From Kordia aestuariivivens (GTDB lineage: Bacteria; Bacteroidota; Bacteroidia; Flavobacteriales; Flavobacteriaceae): DNA of 64,000 nt. The stretch covers positions 17,100 through 81,099 of the forward strand of contig NZ_JACGWS010000020.1 in assembly GCF_014397005.1 (NCBI RefSeq), in the 5' to 3' direction. Below the pieces are notes generated by a model, which saw only the letters and a program-made list of their open reading frames with translations, did no database searches and was not told where the DNA came from. This document shows positions 27,947 to 37,200 of the stretch, piece after piece. The translations under genes and the position numbers were made by a program. Every line of letters begins with the position of its first letter. Positions within the stretch are counted from its first letter, which is position 1.

Positions 27947-28942
27947 TTATTTATTTTTCATAAACTGTCGTATAGCAACCCATTGTCGTAGCATATCACG
28001 GGCATCTTGTGCAGGATATCCTAAAACAGTTTTCCCTGCTGCTACATCATTCATAACTCCAGAACCAGCACCCACAGTTGCACCAGAATTTATGGTGGTG
28101 TGGTCTTTAATAGAAGCACTTCCGCCAATCATAACGCCATCACCTAAGGTAACAGAACCAGCAAGTCCGCTATGTCCTGCCATAATGCAGGAACGTCCCA
28201 TAACACTGTTATGCGCTATTTGGACAAGGTTGTCAATCTTACAACCATCACCAACGATGGTAGAACTAAATTTTCCTCTATCAACACATGAATTGGCACC
28301 AATTTCGACATAATGTCCAATAATTACATTTCCTATTTGTGGTATTTTCACGAGTCCTCTGCCATCTTCACTTGGTCTGTATCCAAATCCGTCAGCACCA
28401 ATGCTTACATTCGTATGAAAAATACAATGACTGCCAATAATACAGCGTTCGCGGATTACCGTTCCTGACCAAATAGTAGTTTTGTCACCGATAACGGTTT
28501 CATCAAACACACACACATTTGGATATAAAATAACCTCGTTTCCTAATTCAACATCTTTACCAACATAACAATTGGCGCCGATTTTACAGCCATGACCAAT
28601 TTTTGCGGTTTCATGGATTACTGCGGTTGGATGTATATCTGTTTCAAAAACAGGCGCAATAGGATTAAAAAACTCCAATATCGTTGCCATTGCCAAATCG
28701 ACATTTTTCACTTTAATAAAAGCTCGATTGTCACCAGGGCTAATAGTTAAATCGGTACCTACAAGGGCAGCACAAGCATTTGAATCTTCCCAAAACTTTA
28801 CATATTTCTTGCTGCCAATAAATGTGATTTGATTGCAACTTGCTTTTTGTAATTCTTCTGGACCTTCAATTTTTTGGGATGTGTCACCTATCAATTCACC
28901 TTTTAAAATGTTATTGATTTCACTTATAGTGTATGATACCAT
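27947..28942 (-). CDS. lpxD: UDP-3-O-acylglucosamine N-acyltransferase, LpxD type
   Basis: This 331-aa enzyme of lipid A biosynthesis transfers a 3-hydroxyacyl chain from ACP to UDP-3-O-acyl-glucosamine. The N-terminal uridine-binding domain contains ITFIGSKKYVKFWEDSNACAALV. It is followed by a left-handed beta-helix of hexapeptide repeats, with the conserved VQIAHNSVMGRSCIMAGHSGLAGSV holding the catalytic His. A C-terminal helix ends the chain. It is a stand-alone gene; related genomes often carry a second lpxD in the lpx cluster, so this may be a paralogue. Confidence 0.9.
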   Translation of the reverse strand: MVSYTISEINNILKGELIGDTSQKIEGPEELQKASCNQITFIGSKKYVKFWEDSNACAALVGTDLTISPGDNRAFIKVKNVDLAMATILEFFNPIAPVFETDIHPTAVIHETAKIGHGCKIGANCYVGKDVELGNEVILYPNVCVFDETVIGDKTTIWSGTVIRERCIIGSHCIFHTNVSIGADGFGYRPSEDGRGLVKIPQIGNVIIGHYVEIGANSCVDRGKFSSTIVGDGCKIDNLVQIAHNSVMGRSCIMAGHSGLAGSVTLGDGVMIGGSASIKDHTTINSGATVGAGSGVMNDVAAGKTVLGYPAQDARDMLRQWVAIRQFMKNK

Positions 28943-29039
28943 TTACTGTTTTAATTATTGATTAGATTAATTGCTTGTAATATAGAGTGAAAAAATTAAA
29001 TCAAACACGTTTATGTATTACTTATTTTATTATCTGTAG

Positions 29040-29350
29040 TTTAAAATCTAAAATTCGTTGTTATAATAGGAGTTATAGCCTTGAAAATAGGTCATGTAAA
29101 CTGTAGCTACTAACGATCTAATAATCAGGAATAAACCCTGATGTGAGAAGTATTTTAGCGATTGTATTAAATGATGTTGGAAATTTCCTTAATTTTTCTA
29201 CCTTTGTCGGCAAGGGTATAAAGCATGATACCAATACGGTTAAAAATAAACAATACGCTTGAATAGCACCAAATACACTTTTTATGCTTTAGAAAGTATA
29301 AGCATATTTTTTAAATTTTAACAGCTACACAAATAGAAGAAAATCTGCTT
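29040..29350 (+). pseudogene. Decayed 3' end of a dockerin-like LRR protein gene
   Basis: This non-coding stretch aligns with the 3' end of the intact 1569-aa gene. The best block, 29164-29205, translates to VLNDVGNFLNFSTF, identical over 14 residues to the product of 38726-38767. Before it, GINPDV parallels GTDPDA. Upstream, AGGTCATGTAAAC parallels the DNA for TGNVN, and downstream weaker matches reach the second repeat near TTTTAAATTTTAACA. Frame breaks and stops (TAATAA near 29122) show decay. It lies directly before a T9SS gene that is the paralogue of the gene following the intact copy. Confidence 0.75.
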
Positions 29351-29384
29351 CAAAACCAAATATATCAATACTAAATTATCTATT

Positions 29385-30197
29385 ATGAAAAAAATTACTT
29401 TGTCTACATTACTAATTTTAGTCCTTTGTTTTTTCTCAGGGCAACTAAAAGCACAAGATGGCTATACTTATACGTTAGTCGATAATGGCGCTTATAGCTA
29501 TACCATTGCAGCTGTACCAAATGCGAGTGCTTCTAACTTTGCGACTTCTGTGCAGAGTTACGGATTCACTATTATTGTACCAGATGGAGTTACTGCAACG
29601 ATTACTTCTTCGCTTGGAAGTAGCGCTGGAGCAACTTTCTTTAATGGAACTGATGTTGCACAACCAACAATTGATGGATACTTAATCACAGAAACTTTAG
29701 GAAGTCCTGGTTCATTGCCAGCTCCTTCTAGTGGAACAACGAGTCCAATAGTAACGATCCAAATAAATGGTTCACCAACTAGTGGTATTTTATACATTTT
29801 AGCAAATAATTCTGCGTTAGCAACTGCGGTAACACCTTTAAAAGCTTTTATGCAGGCAGATATGATTGATGATGCAATGGCATCGTTTACGAATGTTGTA
29901 GATCCAAATGCTAGTGCATTAACAACACCATTTGATTTTGATTTTGCTACATTAAGTACACCAACTGCAGAATTAGTAGGTGTTTCAGTATATCCAAATC
30001 CAACAACAGATAAGTTAAACATTACAGGAGTTACAGACATTACAAATGTTGAGGTAACAAATATCAATGGACAATTGGTATTAAAACCAACATCAAATCT
30101 AGAAACTATCGATATGAGCAGTTTACAAACTGGTTTATACTTTGTAAAAGTTCAAACATTAGAAGCTCAAAAAACAATCAAGGTTGTTAAACAATAA
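29385..30197 (+). CDS. T9SS-anchored beta-sandwich protein, paralogue 1
   Basis: This 270-aa protein has a signal peptide ending around QLKAQDG. A ~170-residue domain follows (DNGAYSYTIAAVPNASASN, then ITETLGSPGSLPAPSSGTT and GILYILANNSAL). A type A T9SS sorting domain closes the chain (VSVYPNPTTDKLNITG...NGQLVL...LQTGLYFVKV...KTIKVVKQ). It is therefore secreted and cell-surface attached by the type IX system. It is closely related to the 38935-39753 product. The middle domain's strand pattern loosely recalls cohesin-type sandwiches, which is inference. Confidence 0.88.
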   Translation: MKKITLSTLLILVLCFFSGQLKAQDGYTYTLVDNGAYSYTIAAVPNASASNFATSVQSYGFTIIVPDGVTATITSSLGSSAGATFFNGTDVAQPTIDGYLITETLGSPGSLPAPSSGTTSPIVTIQINGSPTSGILYILANNSALATAVTPLKAFMQADMIDDAMASFTNVVDPNASALTTPFDFDFATLSTPTAELVGVSVYPNPTTDKLNITGVTDITNVEVTNINGQLVLKPTSNLETIDMSSLQTGLYFVKVQTLEAQKTIKVVKQ

Positions 30198-30263
30198 AGA
30201 ATAAAATTTTAGTCCAACTTTATAAATAACATTATTTAGACAACTTGGGCAATTAAGTATACA

Positions 30264-30287
30264 AACGCCATCTGAGAAGATGGCGTT
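30264..30287 (+). terminator. Intrinsic terminator of the T9SS gene
   Basis: A perfect 10-bp GC-rich stem (30264-30273 with 30278-30287) with a GAGA tetraloop leads into a T-run, 66 bp after the stop. Confidence 0.85.
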
Positions 30288-30314
30288 TTTTTATGCTTTA
30301 AACGTCTGTGTGCT

Positions 30315-30333
30315 TCAACTCTGCTCAGTGTAC
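30315..30333. repeat. Dispersed repeat family B, degenerate reverse copy
   Basis: TCAACTCTGCTCAGTGTAC is the reverse complement of a GTxCAxTGAGCAGAGTxGA element and resembles the copies at 25859 and 49495. Confidence 0.5.
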
Positions 30334-30382
30334 GCTTGTTTTTTAATAGAAATTACTTAAAATGATTGCTTCGGGGTATCCC

Positions 30383-30550
30383 GAAAGCTTGCCGCAGGTC
30401 TGCGAGAAGGAATTGTTTGCTCGCGAAAGCTTGCTGCAGGTCTGCGAGAAGGAATTGTTTGCTCGCGAAAGCTTGCTGCAGGTCTGCGAGAAGGAATTGT
30501 TTGCTCGCGAAAGCTTGTTGCAGGTCTGCGAGAACGTTTTGTTTGTTGTT
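30383..30550. repeat. 42-bp tandem repeat, about four copies
   Basis: The unit starts GAAAGCTTGCTGCAGGTCTG and continues through CGAGAAGGAATTG to TTTGCTCGC. Copies start at 30383, 30425, 30467 and 30509, and the last diverges after ~27 bp. Because 42 is divisible by three, two frames stay open across it (14-residue period ESLLQVCEKELFAR). No start, signal or homology suggests it is translated. The unit is far more GC-rich than its surroundings. Confidence 0.9.
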
Positions 30551-30793
30551 GGAAGCTATTTGCAGTAGTGTAAATTCAATCCGTCTTTAGTTTTTCTGAT
30601 GATTTTTTAATGAAACTATCGAAAATCACTAAAATATTGCGAAAAATATAAATTCAGTCTTTTTTCTTACAAAACAATCATGTTCCATTTGGAAGCGCTG
30701 ATGTTACAGATTGATTACGCAGTATAAAAATAATTAGTCTTTTTTAAAATAATCGTTTATATTGTTGATTGTAAAAACAGTAAACATTCCGAT

Positions 30794-31219
30794 ATGAAAA
30801 TTTTGAAAAGAGTAGCGCTTGCCCTTGTAACCTTAATAGTAATGTATTCATTTACCGCTCCAGGTGGAGAACATGTAGGGAGATGGAAAGGAAAAGACAA
30901 AGGCGACATCGGTTTTTTAACTTTAAGTGCTGATGGATATGCTACGTTTGAATTCAATGGTCAAACCATGGGAGGAAAGTCGTATGATCACCAAGGTGTA
31001 AAAGCAGCGATGAAATATACCGTAAACAATGGAACATCACCAGCAGCGATCGATTTTATTATTATGGATAAACGAGCAGATGAAGAACTAGGACGTTTAA
31101 AAGGAATCATCAATATGAAATCTAGAAACGAAATGCAAATGGCCATTACATTTGGCGGCGGCGCAGGCAGACCTACCGATTTCTCTGTGGATGCGATTGT
31201 ATTTGATCGTGTGAAGTAA
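30794..31219 (+). CDS. Small secreted protein of unknown function
   Basis: This 141-aa protein has a signal peptide (MKILKRVALALVTLIVMYSFTA). A compact beta-rich domain follows (GRWKGKDKGDIGFLTLSADGYATFEFNGQTMGG), reminiscent of lipocalin-like or TIGR03067-like small domains, though the match is not firm. It ends VDAIVFDRVK. It is likely periplasmic or secreted. The gene is single, with its own terminator. Confidence 0.8.
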   Translation: MKILKRVALALVTLIVMYSFTAPGGEHVGRWKGKDKGDIGFLTLSADGYATFEFNGQTMGGKSYDHQGVKAAMKYTVNNGTSPAAIDFIIMDKRADEELGRLKGIINMKSRNEMQMAITFGGGAGRPTDFSVDAIVFDRVK

Positions 31220-31244
31220 AAGAAAAACGAATTTGTATATAGTA

Positions 31245-31272
31245 AATCCTCATCAGTAAACTGATGGGGATT
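31245..31272 (+). terminator. Intrinsic terminator
   Basis: A 12-bp stem with one G-T pair (31245-31256 with 31261-31272), a TAAA loop and a T-run lie 26 bp after the stop of the 30794 gene. Confidence 0.85.
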
Positions 31273-31325
31273 TTTTATGTTAATGTTCGGTATGACTTTT
31301 TAAGTTTTGTTTCCAAAGCTTCAAG

Positions 31326-31345
31326 ATTCCTGCCTTCGCAGGAAT
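31326..31345. repeat. Perfect palindromic element
   Basis: ATTCCTGC-CTTC-GCAGGAAT has an 8-bp perfect stem, followed by GACAAAAT. This hairpin type is often dispersed in flavobacterial intergenic DNA. It lies 9 bp after the end of the TIGR02757 gene and may serve as its terminator. Confidence 0.6.
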
Positions 31346-31353
31346 GACAAAAT

Positions 31354-32115
31354 TTAAAACTTTTCGAAAACGCCCAATCCAAAGAGTGCAAAATCATACT
31401 TCACAGGATCGTTCGGATCTAGTTTGCGCAAGGCAGTATCAAGTTCTAGCAATGCTTTGCCATCGTTTTGTTTGCGTTTGAGAATGCCTAATTTGCGTGC
31501 TACGTTTCCAGAATGCACATCTAACGGACACGATAATTGCGAAGGTGATATGCGTTTCCAAATTCCAAAGTCAACGCCAGTATTGTCATTGCGAACCATC
31601 CAGCGGAGAAACATATTAATCCGTTTGGCGGCACTTCCTTTATTTGGATCAGAAACATGTTTTCGGGTTCTTTCGGGATGTGGAATGCTAAAAAATAGTT
31701 CTTTAAACTTAGAAATATTCTCTTGCAATCGTTTGTTTTTAGAGGTAGAAAAAGCCGTTTCCAATCCGCCGTGATTTTCGTAGATATTTTTTAATGCTTT
31801 TATAAAGAATATAAAATCAGTTCCGTTAAAGGTGCGATGTACGAATGATTGCAAAGATTCCAAGTCGTCTTCGGTGTGATTCATGACAAAATCATAGGGT
31901 GAATTCCCCAGTAAATCCATCATTCTTTTGGCATTGTTGTTGATCATTTTTCGATTTCCCCACGCAATGGTAGCTGTTAAGAATGCAGCGATTTCGATAT
32001 CTTCTTTGCGTTGAAATTGATATGGAATTTGAATTGGATCGCTCTCCACAAATTTGGGTTGATTGTATTCTGCTACTTTTTCGTCAAGGAAGGATTTTAA
32101 TTCGGATAAATTCAT
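31354..32115 (-). CDS. TIGR02757 family (DUF2400) protein
   Basis: This 253-aa protein matches the TIGR02757 family, which is well conserved in Bacteroidota and some other bacteria. Matching blocks are EDIEIAAFLTATIAWGNRKMINNNAKR, RWMVRNDNTGVDFGIWKRI and PLDVHSGNVARKLGILKRKQNDGKAL. The pattern resembles the helical core of HhH-GPD DNA glycosylases (a conserved Asp-Val-His near a helix pair), but the family's function is not established. It is cytosolic. A TAnnTTTG box lies 20 bp upstream of the ATG. Confidence 0.88.
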   Translation of the reverse strand: MNLSELKSFLDEKVAEYNQPKFVESDPIQIPYQFQRKEDIEIAAFLTATIAWGNRKMINNNAKRMMDLLGNSPYDFVMNHTEDDLESLQSFVHRTFNGTDFIFFIKALKNIYENHGGLETAFSTSKNKRLQENISKFKELFFSIPHPERTRKHVSDPNKGSAAKRINMFLRWMVRNDNTGVDFGIWKRISPSQLSCPLDVHSGNVARKLGILKRKQNDGKALLELDTALRKLDPNDPVKYDFALFGLGVFEKF

Positions 32116-32134
32116 AAGATTTTGAAGTCTAACA

Positions 32135-32142
32135 CAAAAATA
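32135..32142 (-). promoter_or_regulatory. Putative -7 box of the TIGR02757 gene
   Basis: The minus strand reads TATTTTTG, 20 bp before the ATG at 32115, matching TAnnTTTG. No -33 box is assigned. Confidence 0.4.
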
Positions 32143-32177
32143 ATTATTATTTTCAGTAACGATCTAATTTGACCTAT

Positions 32178-33188
32178 ATGTTTACAAACTACTCAAACTA
32201 TTTTTTTTGGTTGCTACTACTATGTGTTACTACATCTCAAGCACAAATATTAGAAGCATATGTGTTTGATGCGGTAACGAAAGAACCACTTTTTGGTGTT
32301 TCTGTCTATTTTGACGGAACCACCAATGGAACATCAACCAATGATGAAGGAAAGTTTCGCATTAGCTACAAACCATCTACTAAATCTGCGTTGATCATTA
32401 GTTACTTAGGTTATGAAAAGCAACTGTTGGATGTCCGTAAATTAACAAATGGCACCAGTTTATATTTAGTTGCCAAACCGCAAGTTTTAGGAACGGTATA
32501 TCTTGAAAATGATACATGGTCGCGTAAAAAGAAGATGGATATTTTTAAGCGTGAGTTTATAGGAAGATCAGTTTCAGCAACCGCATGTAGAATTGTAAAT
32601 CAGGATGATATAGAATTAGTGTACAATCCGGCAACGCAAAAATTGAACGCGTATGCTTCTAAGCCTCTTATTATTAAAAACAAATACTTAGGGTATACTG
32701 TTTCATATATATTGGAAGAGTTTGAAGCGGATTTACGATTGTCAACAATGGGTGATGTCTTAGTACGAAGTGTATATGTTGAAGGTTCTAGTTTTTATAT
32801 GGAGCAAAACAAGGAAGTGCGCAGAAAGCATAGAAAAATTAGAGAAAAAGAATACGATCAATCAGTATTATATTTTATGCGTTCGTTGGCAAAAAAACAA
32901 TTGACAGAAAACGGTTTTCAAATCTTCCATAAAGGATTTATTGTGCCGCCGTACAAGTATTTTGAAATCACGAACATGGGCGAGGACACTAAAGTTAATG
33001 TCACAACAAATAAGTTAGTCATTGTGTACGATCGCTATTACAAATCGTTTCTAGATATAGATGATGAAAATAGGGTGTTTTTTATTAATAAATTTGGAAA
33101 CTATTCACCTCCAAAAAAAGTTTTCTTTGGAGGCGTATTAGGAGACAAACGTGTTGGAAATACCTTGCCTTTAGATTATAGTTTGTAA
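32178..33188 (+). CDS. Carboxypeptidase-like regulatory-domain surface protein
   Basis: This 336-aa protein has a signal peptide (FFWLLLLCVTTSQAQ). A CarboxypepD_reg-like beta-sandwich follows (ILEAYVFDAVTKEPLFGVSVYFDGTTNGTSTNDEGKFRISY), a domain usually found at the N-terminus of TonB receptors and other outer-membrane proteins. The remaining ~220 residues are a basic-rich domain of unknown fold, conserved in similar Bacteroidota proteins. I chose the ATG at 32178 over a TTG three codons earlier. It converges with the 33195 gene (6-bp gap). Confidence 0.82.
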   Translation: MFTNYSNYFFWLLLLCVTTSQAQILEAYVFDAVTKEPLFGVSVYFDGTTNGTSTNDEGKFRISYKPSTKSALIISYLGYEKQLLDVRKLTNGTSLYLVAKPQVLGTVYLENDTWSRKKKMDIFKREFIGRSVSATACRIVNQDDIELVYNPATQKLNAYASKPLIIKNKYLGYTVSYILEEFEADLRLSTMGDVLVRSVYVEGSSFYMEQNKEVRRKHRKIREKEYDQSVLYFMRSLAKKQLTENGFQIFHKGFIVPPYKYFEITNMGEDTKVNVTTNKLVIVYDRYYKSFLDIDDENRVFFINKFGNYSPPKKVFFGGVLGDKRVGNTLPLDYSL

Positions 33189-33194
33189 AAATAA

Positions 33195-33761
33195 TTACTC
33201 AAAAGTAACTGCTGCTGAGGTACGTTCAATTTCATCGCCGTTTTCAAATGTAATGGTGAATGTAAAATTTACTGTAGTATCAACAGGAATATCCATATCG
33301 AATCTTAGTTCATATTGGCTTCCAATATTGTTATCTGAATTTAACTCTAAGATGATTTCATTTAGCGGAAAACTTTCATTGTTACTATATAGGTATTTAG
33401 TAAGCACACGCTCATTTAATAGTTCTCCTGCGGCAATTCCAAATAATGGCACATCAGCTCTCAATTCAACACTTGTAGCATTTTTAACAACCATATAATT
33501 TTCGTCACATGTAGTAGCGTTTGCCATGTTCATGAATCCAGCTTTTTTAGATAGGAGCGAAGCCATTTCTACTTGATAGTCTGGGCGTATAATTAAGCTG
33601 AAATCTTCATTAGTGACTGAACTAGCATCTTCATCATCTTCGTCATTAGCTGTAAATTCAAATGAAGTCATAAAGGCATTAAAATCATCTCCACAACATG
33701 CATACAAACATAGTTGAGCAATCGTAATAAAAGCAATTAATTTAAAAATTTTGGTACGCAT
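33195..33761 (-). CDS. Secreted protein, DUF5034-like
   Basis: This 188-aa protein has an N-terminal hydrophobic signal (IFKLIAFITIAQLCLYACC). A double Cys follows it, so lipid modification is possible. An acidic stretch (TANDEDDEDASS) and beta-rich domain come next, ending in a strand with GDEIERTSAAVTFE. The layout resembles DUF5034 proteins of Bacteroidota, but I hold that assignment loosely. It is single and convergent with the gene at 32178. Confidence 0.72.
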   Translation of the reverse strand: MRTKIFKLIAFITIAQLCLYACCGDDFNAFMTSFEFTANDEDDEDASSVTNEDFSLIIRPDYQVEMASLLSKKAGFMNMANATTCDENYMVVKNATSVELRADVPLFGIAAGELLNERVLTKYLYSNNESFPLNEIILELNSDNNIGSQYELRFDMDIPVDTTVNFTFTITFENGDEIERTSAAVTFE

Positions 33762-34222
33762 ATCTTCTGAGAGTTTCTGGGTTTGTTTAGTAGATACCGT
33801 AAAAATAAAAGGTTGCGTTTGATGTGCGGTCTAAAACGTTAAATAAAGTATAAAATAGTTCTTTCTAACAGCGAACAGTTGACTTTTCTATTATTAAATT
33901 CTTTAATATACTTTTTAATTTATTGATTTATAGTTGTTTGTGTGTATTGATGATTCTATCAACAATGTGCGTCCAAATAGTTCCAATTTTCAAAATAGTA
34001 CAGTAAAAAACCGACATAATGTCGGAAATGTAACAGCATTATGCAGTATTGTTATACATGTAAAGACAAATAGCTTCTAGTTTTGCACCATAATAAGTTT
34101 AGTTTTAGTTTTAATTCAGGGCCGGCCTATTAAACTAAAAATAAATAATAACAATTTACCAATTAGCATTACAACGTAAAAATTACAGAAGAAAACAAAA
34201 GAGATACTAAAAGGGGCAGATT
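33762..34222. other. Leader region of the LRR gene
   Basis: This 461-bp, mostly AT-rich region lies between divergent genes. It holds GGGCCGGCC around 34120-34130, which is striking at this base composition, and the dyad-like ACCGACATAATGTCGG at 34011-34026. It probably carries the promoters of both flanking genes; none could be placed. Confidence 0.5.
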
Positions 34223-37200
34223 ATGAAAACAAAACTAACCATTCTCATTGCAAATCTATTTTGTATAATAGGAATTGCGCAAACCTTTAGCGTAGACGGG
34301 TTTAATTATAATGTCATTTCCACCAGTCCCAACGAAGTTGAGGTCACGGGCGGAACATTTACAAATCCATTAACGATCCCAAGTACAGTTACAGATGGTA
34401 CAGACAATTATACAGTAACTGCAGTAGGAAGTCAGGCATTTAGAAACAAAGGTGTGACGAGTGTAATTTTACCCAACACCTTACGCGTTATTAATTTTCG
34501 CGGATTTAGAGACAATGGAGGTCTTACCTCAGTTACCCTACCAGCGAGCATTACCAATGTAGGTGGAGAAGCCTTTTTAAATGGCGGATTAACTGAAATT
34601 ATTGCCGAAGGAACAATACCTGCTAGTATTAGCAATAGTTCATTTGGTACACGTACTAATGTAGATTTAATAGTTCCAAACGGATTAGAAGCTACGTATA
34701 TAAGTGGCGGTTGGACAGGTTTCAACACAGTGAATGGAGAAATTCCCGTTGGAGGAACTTTTGATGTTGGTGATTTGCGTTATAGAGTGATATCGCAAAA
34801 CCCACTAGAAGTTGAAGTTGCTGGTCGTTTAAATAGTATTGTTGATGTAGTCATACCAGCATCAGTTTTAGAACCACAATTAGGAGATACGTATACGGTT
34901 ACAGCTATTGGAAGTCGTGCTTTTAGAAATGCAGGTATTAACAGTGTTGTGTTTTCAAATACGATAAACACGATAAAAAACGAAGCTTTCGAAATTAATA
35001 ATTTAACAACAGTTACACTTCCTGCATCTTTAATTACCATTGGTAACGAAGTATTTAACCTAAATCCATTAACAGAAGTCATTTCGCAGGCAGTAACGGC
35101 TCCTGCTATTCAATCGAATAGTATCGTAAATCGTGGTAATATTAGTTTAACGATTCCTAGTGGATCGGAAGCTGCGTATGTAAATGATGGTTGGACAGGT
35201 TTCTTTTCTATCAATGGAACACCATTTATAGGTTCTGATTTTTCTGCAGATGGATTCAATTACAGAATTAACGGTGTCAATCCAAATACAGTAGAATTAC
35301 GAGGTGGCGGAAGCGGAATCACTGATTTGGTATTACAGCCCACAACGACTAAAAATGGCGTTTTATTTACAGTAAACGCTATTACAAATCGTGCCTTTAG
35401 AAACAGAGGAATCAACAGTGTCGTATTGCCATCAACTATAGAAACTATAGGATTTGAAGTATTTGAGCTCAATAATCTTACTACAATTACGCTTCCAGCA
35501 TCGGTAACTACCATTGCTGATCAGGCATTTAACCTCAATCCATTAACAGAAGTTATTTCACAAGCCGTTGTAGCTCCAACAATTGAAACGAATAGCTTTA
35601 TAAATCGTGGAAATATTAGTTTAACAGTTCCAAGTGGTTCAGAAGCTTCGTATGTAAATGGTGGTTGGACAGGTTTCTTTTCTATCAATGGAACACCTTT
35701 TATAGGTGCTGATTTTTCTGTGGATGGATTCAATTACAGAATTAACGGTGTCAATCCAAATACAGTAGAATTAAGAGGTGGCGGAACAGGAATTGTCGAT
35801 TTAGTTTTACCATCTACAACTACTAAAAATAGTATTTCATTTACGGTGTCAGCGATTGGTTTTCAGTCTTTTAGAAATAAAGGAGTCAATAGTGTTGTGT
35901 TTCCTCAAAATATAGAAGTTATCGGGGCAGAAGCATTTGAACTCAACAATCTTACTACAATTACGATTCCAGCTTCAGTCACTACAATTGGTGAAGAAGC
36001 ATTTTTAAATAACAGTTTAACGCAGGTTATATTCACTTCTGGACCTGAAACGATTGGGGTAAATGCATTTAGAGGAAACCAATTAATTAATGTGAACATT
36101 CCGTCAGGAACGGTAACTATTGGAAATGGTGCTTTTATAAACAATCAGATAAGTAGTTTGGTAATTCCAACAGGAGTCATTACCATTGGTAGGGGAGCTT
36201 TTAGAAATAATAATTTGGTGACAGTCGTACTGCCTACTACAGTAGAAACTATTGATACAGATGCTTTTTTAGACAATCAACTTGTAAACATAACATTGCC
36301 CACAAATTTAACAACCTTAGGAGCTGGCGCATTTCGTAACAATCAATTGACATCTATTGTAATTCCTGATGGTGTTACTGAACTTAAATCACAAACGTTT
36401 CGTAATAATGACTTAGAAAGTGTTACGCTTCCTGCGAATTTACAAATCATTAATAACGATGTCTTTCGCGATAATGAAATTACAAGTATTGATTTTCCTG
36501 CGAGTTTAACAACATTAGGAGGATTTTCTTTTCGAAACAATAAATTAACCAGCGTTACCATTCCTGCAAATATTTCAACAATAGAAGTAAATACATTTAA
36601 TGAAAATTTATTGACTAGTATTACCATTCCTTCAAACATTACAAGCATTGAAAATAGTGCGTTCGCAAATAATCCATTAGTTTTTGTCATTGCCGATAGC
36701 GCAACGCCAGCAACCATTACCTCTTCTAGTTTTGGAACACGTAGTACTATTAATCTAACCATTATACCAGATCAACAAACGGTTATAGACGATTATATTG
36801 CCGCAGCTTGGACAGGTTTTGGAAGTGTGAACGGTGATTTTCAAGTTGGTGCACGATTTACAGAAGGAGATTTACGTTATGAAGTTACAGCTATAAGTCC
36901 GAATACGGTAAAAGTATTAGATAGGCAAACAGCTGCACAAAATATCAGCATTCCTGCAGTTGTCTTAGAAACTAATTCAATTACAAGTTTTAATGTGACT
37001 CTAATAGAAGATGCAGCTTTTCAAAACACAGATATTACAAGTGTTGCGATTGGAGGAAATATAGTATCCATAGGAAATAATGCTTTTCAGGGAAGTTCAC
37101 TAACTTCTGTGAACGCCCAAGGGACAATGCCAGCAACAATTACGGCTTCAAGTTTTGGAGATCGTAGTGTAATAAATTTAACAGTATTATTTGGTTTAGA

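Larger units (their letters stand above)
30198..30793. other. 596-bp intergenic region
   Basis: It contains the T9SS-gene terminator, a degenerate family-B repeat, the 42-bp tandem repeat and about 240 bp of AT-rich leader before the 30794 gene. No credible coding sequence was seen. Confidence 0.6.

Noticed and set aside
30383..30550. CRISPR array
   Set aside because: Units are contiguous with no unique spacers, and no cas genes are present.
30362..30590. Two overlapping plus-strand ORFs across the 42-bp repeat
   Set aside because: They exist only because the unit length is divisible by three. No RBS, signal peptide or homology was seen, so I call a repeat and not a gene.
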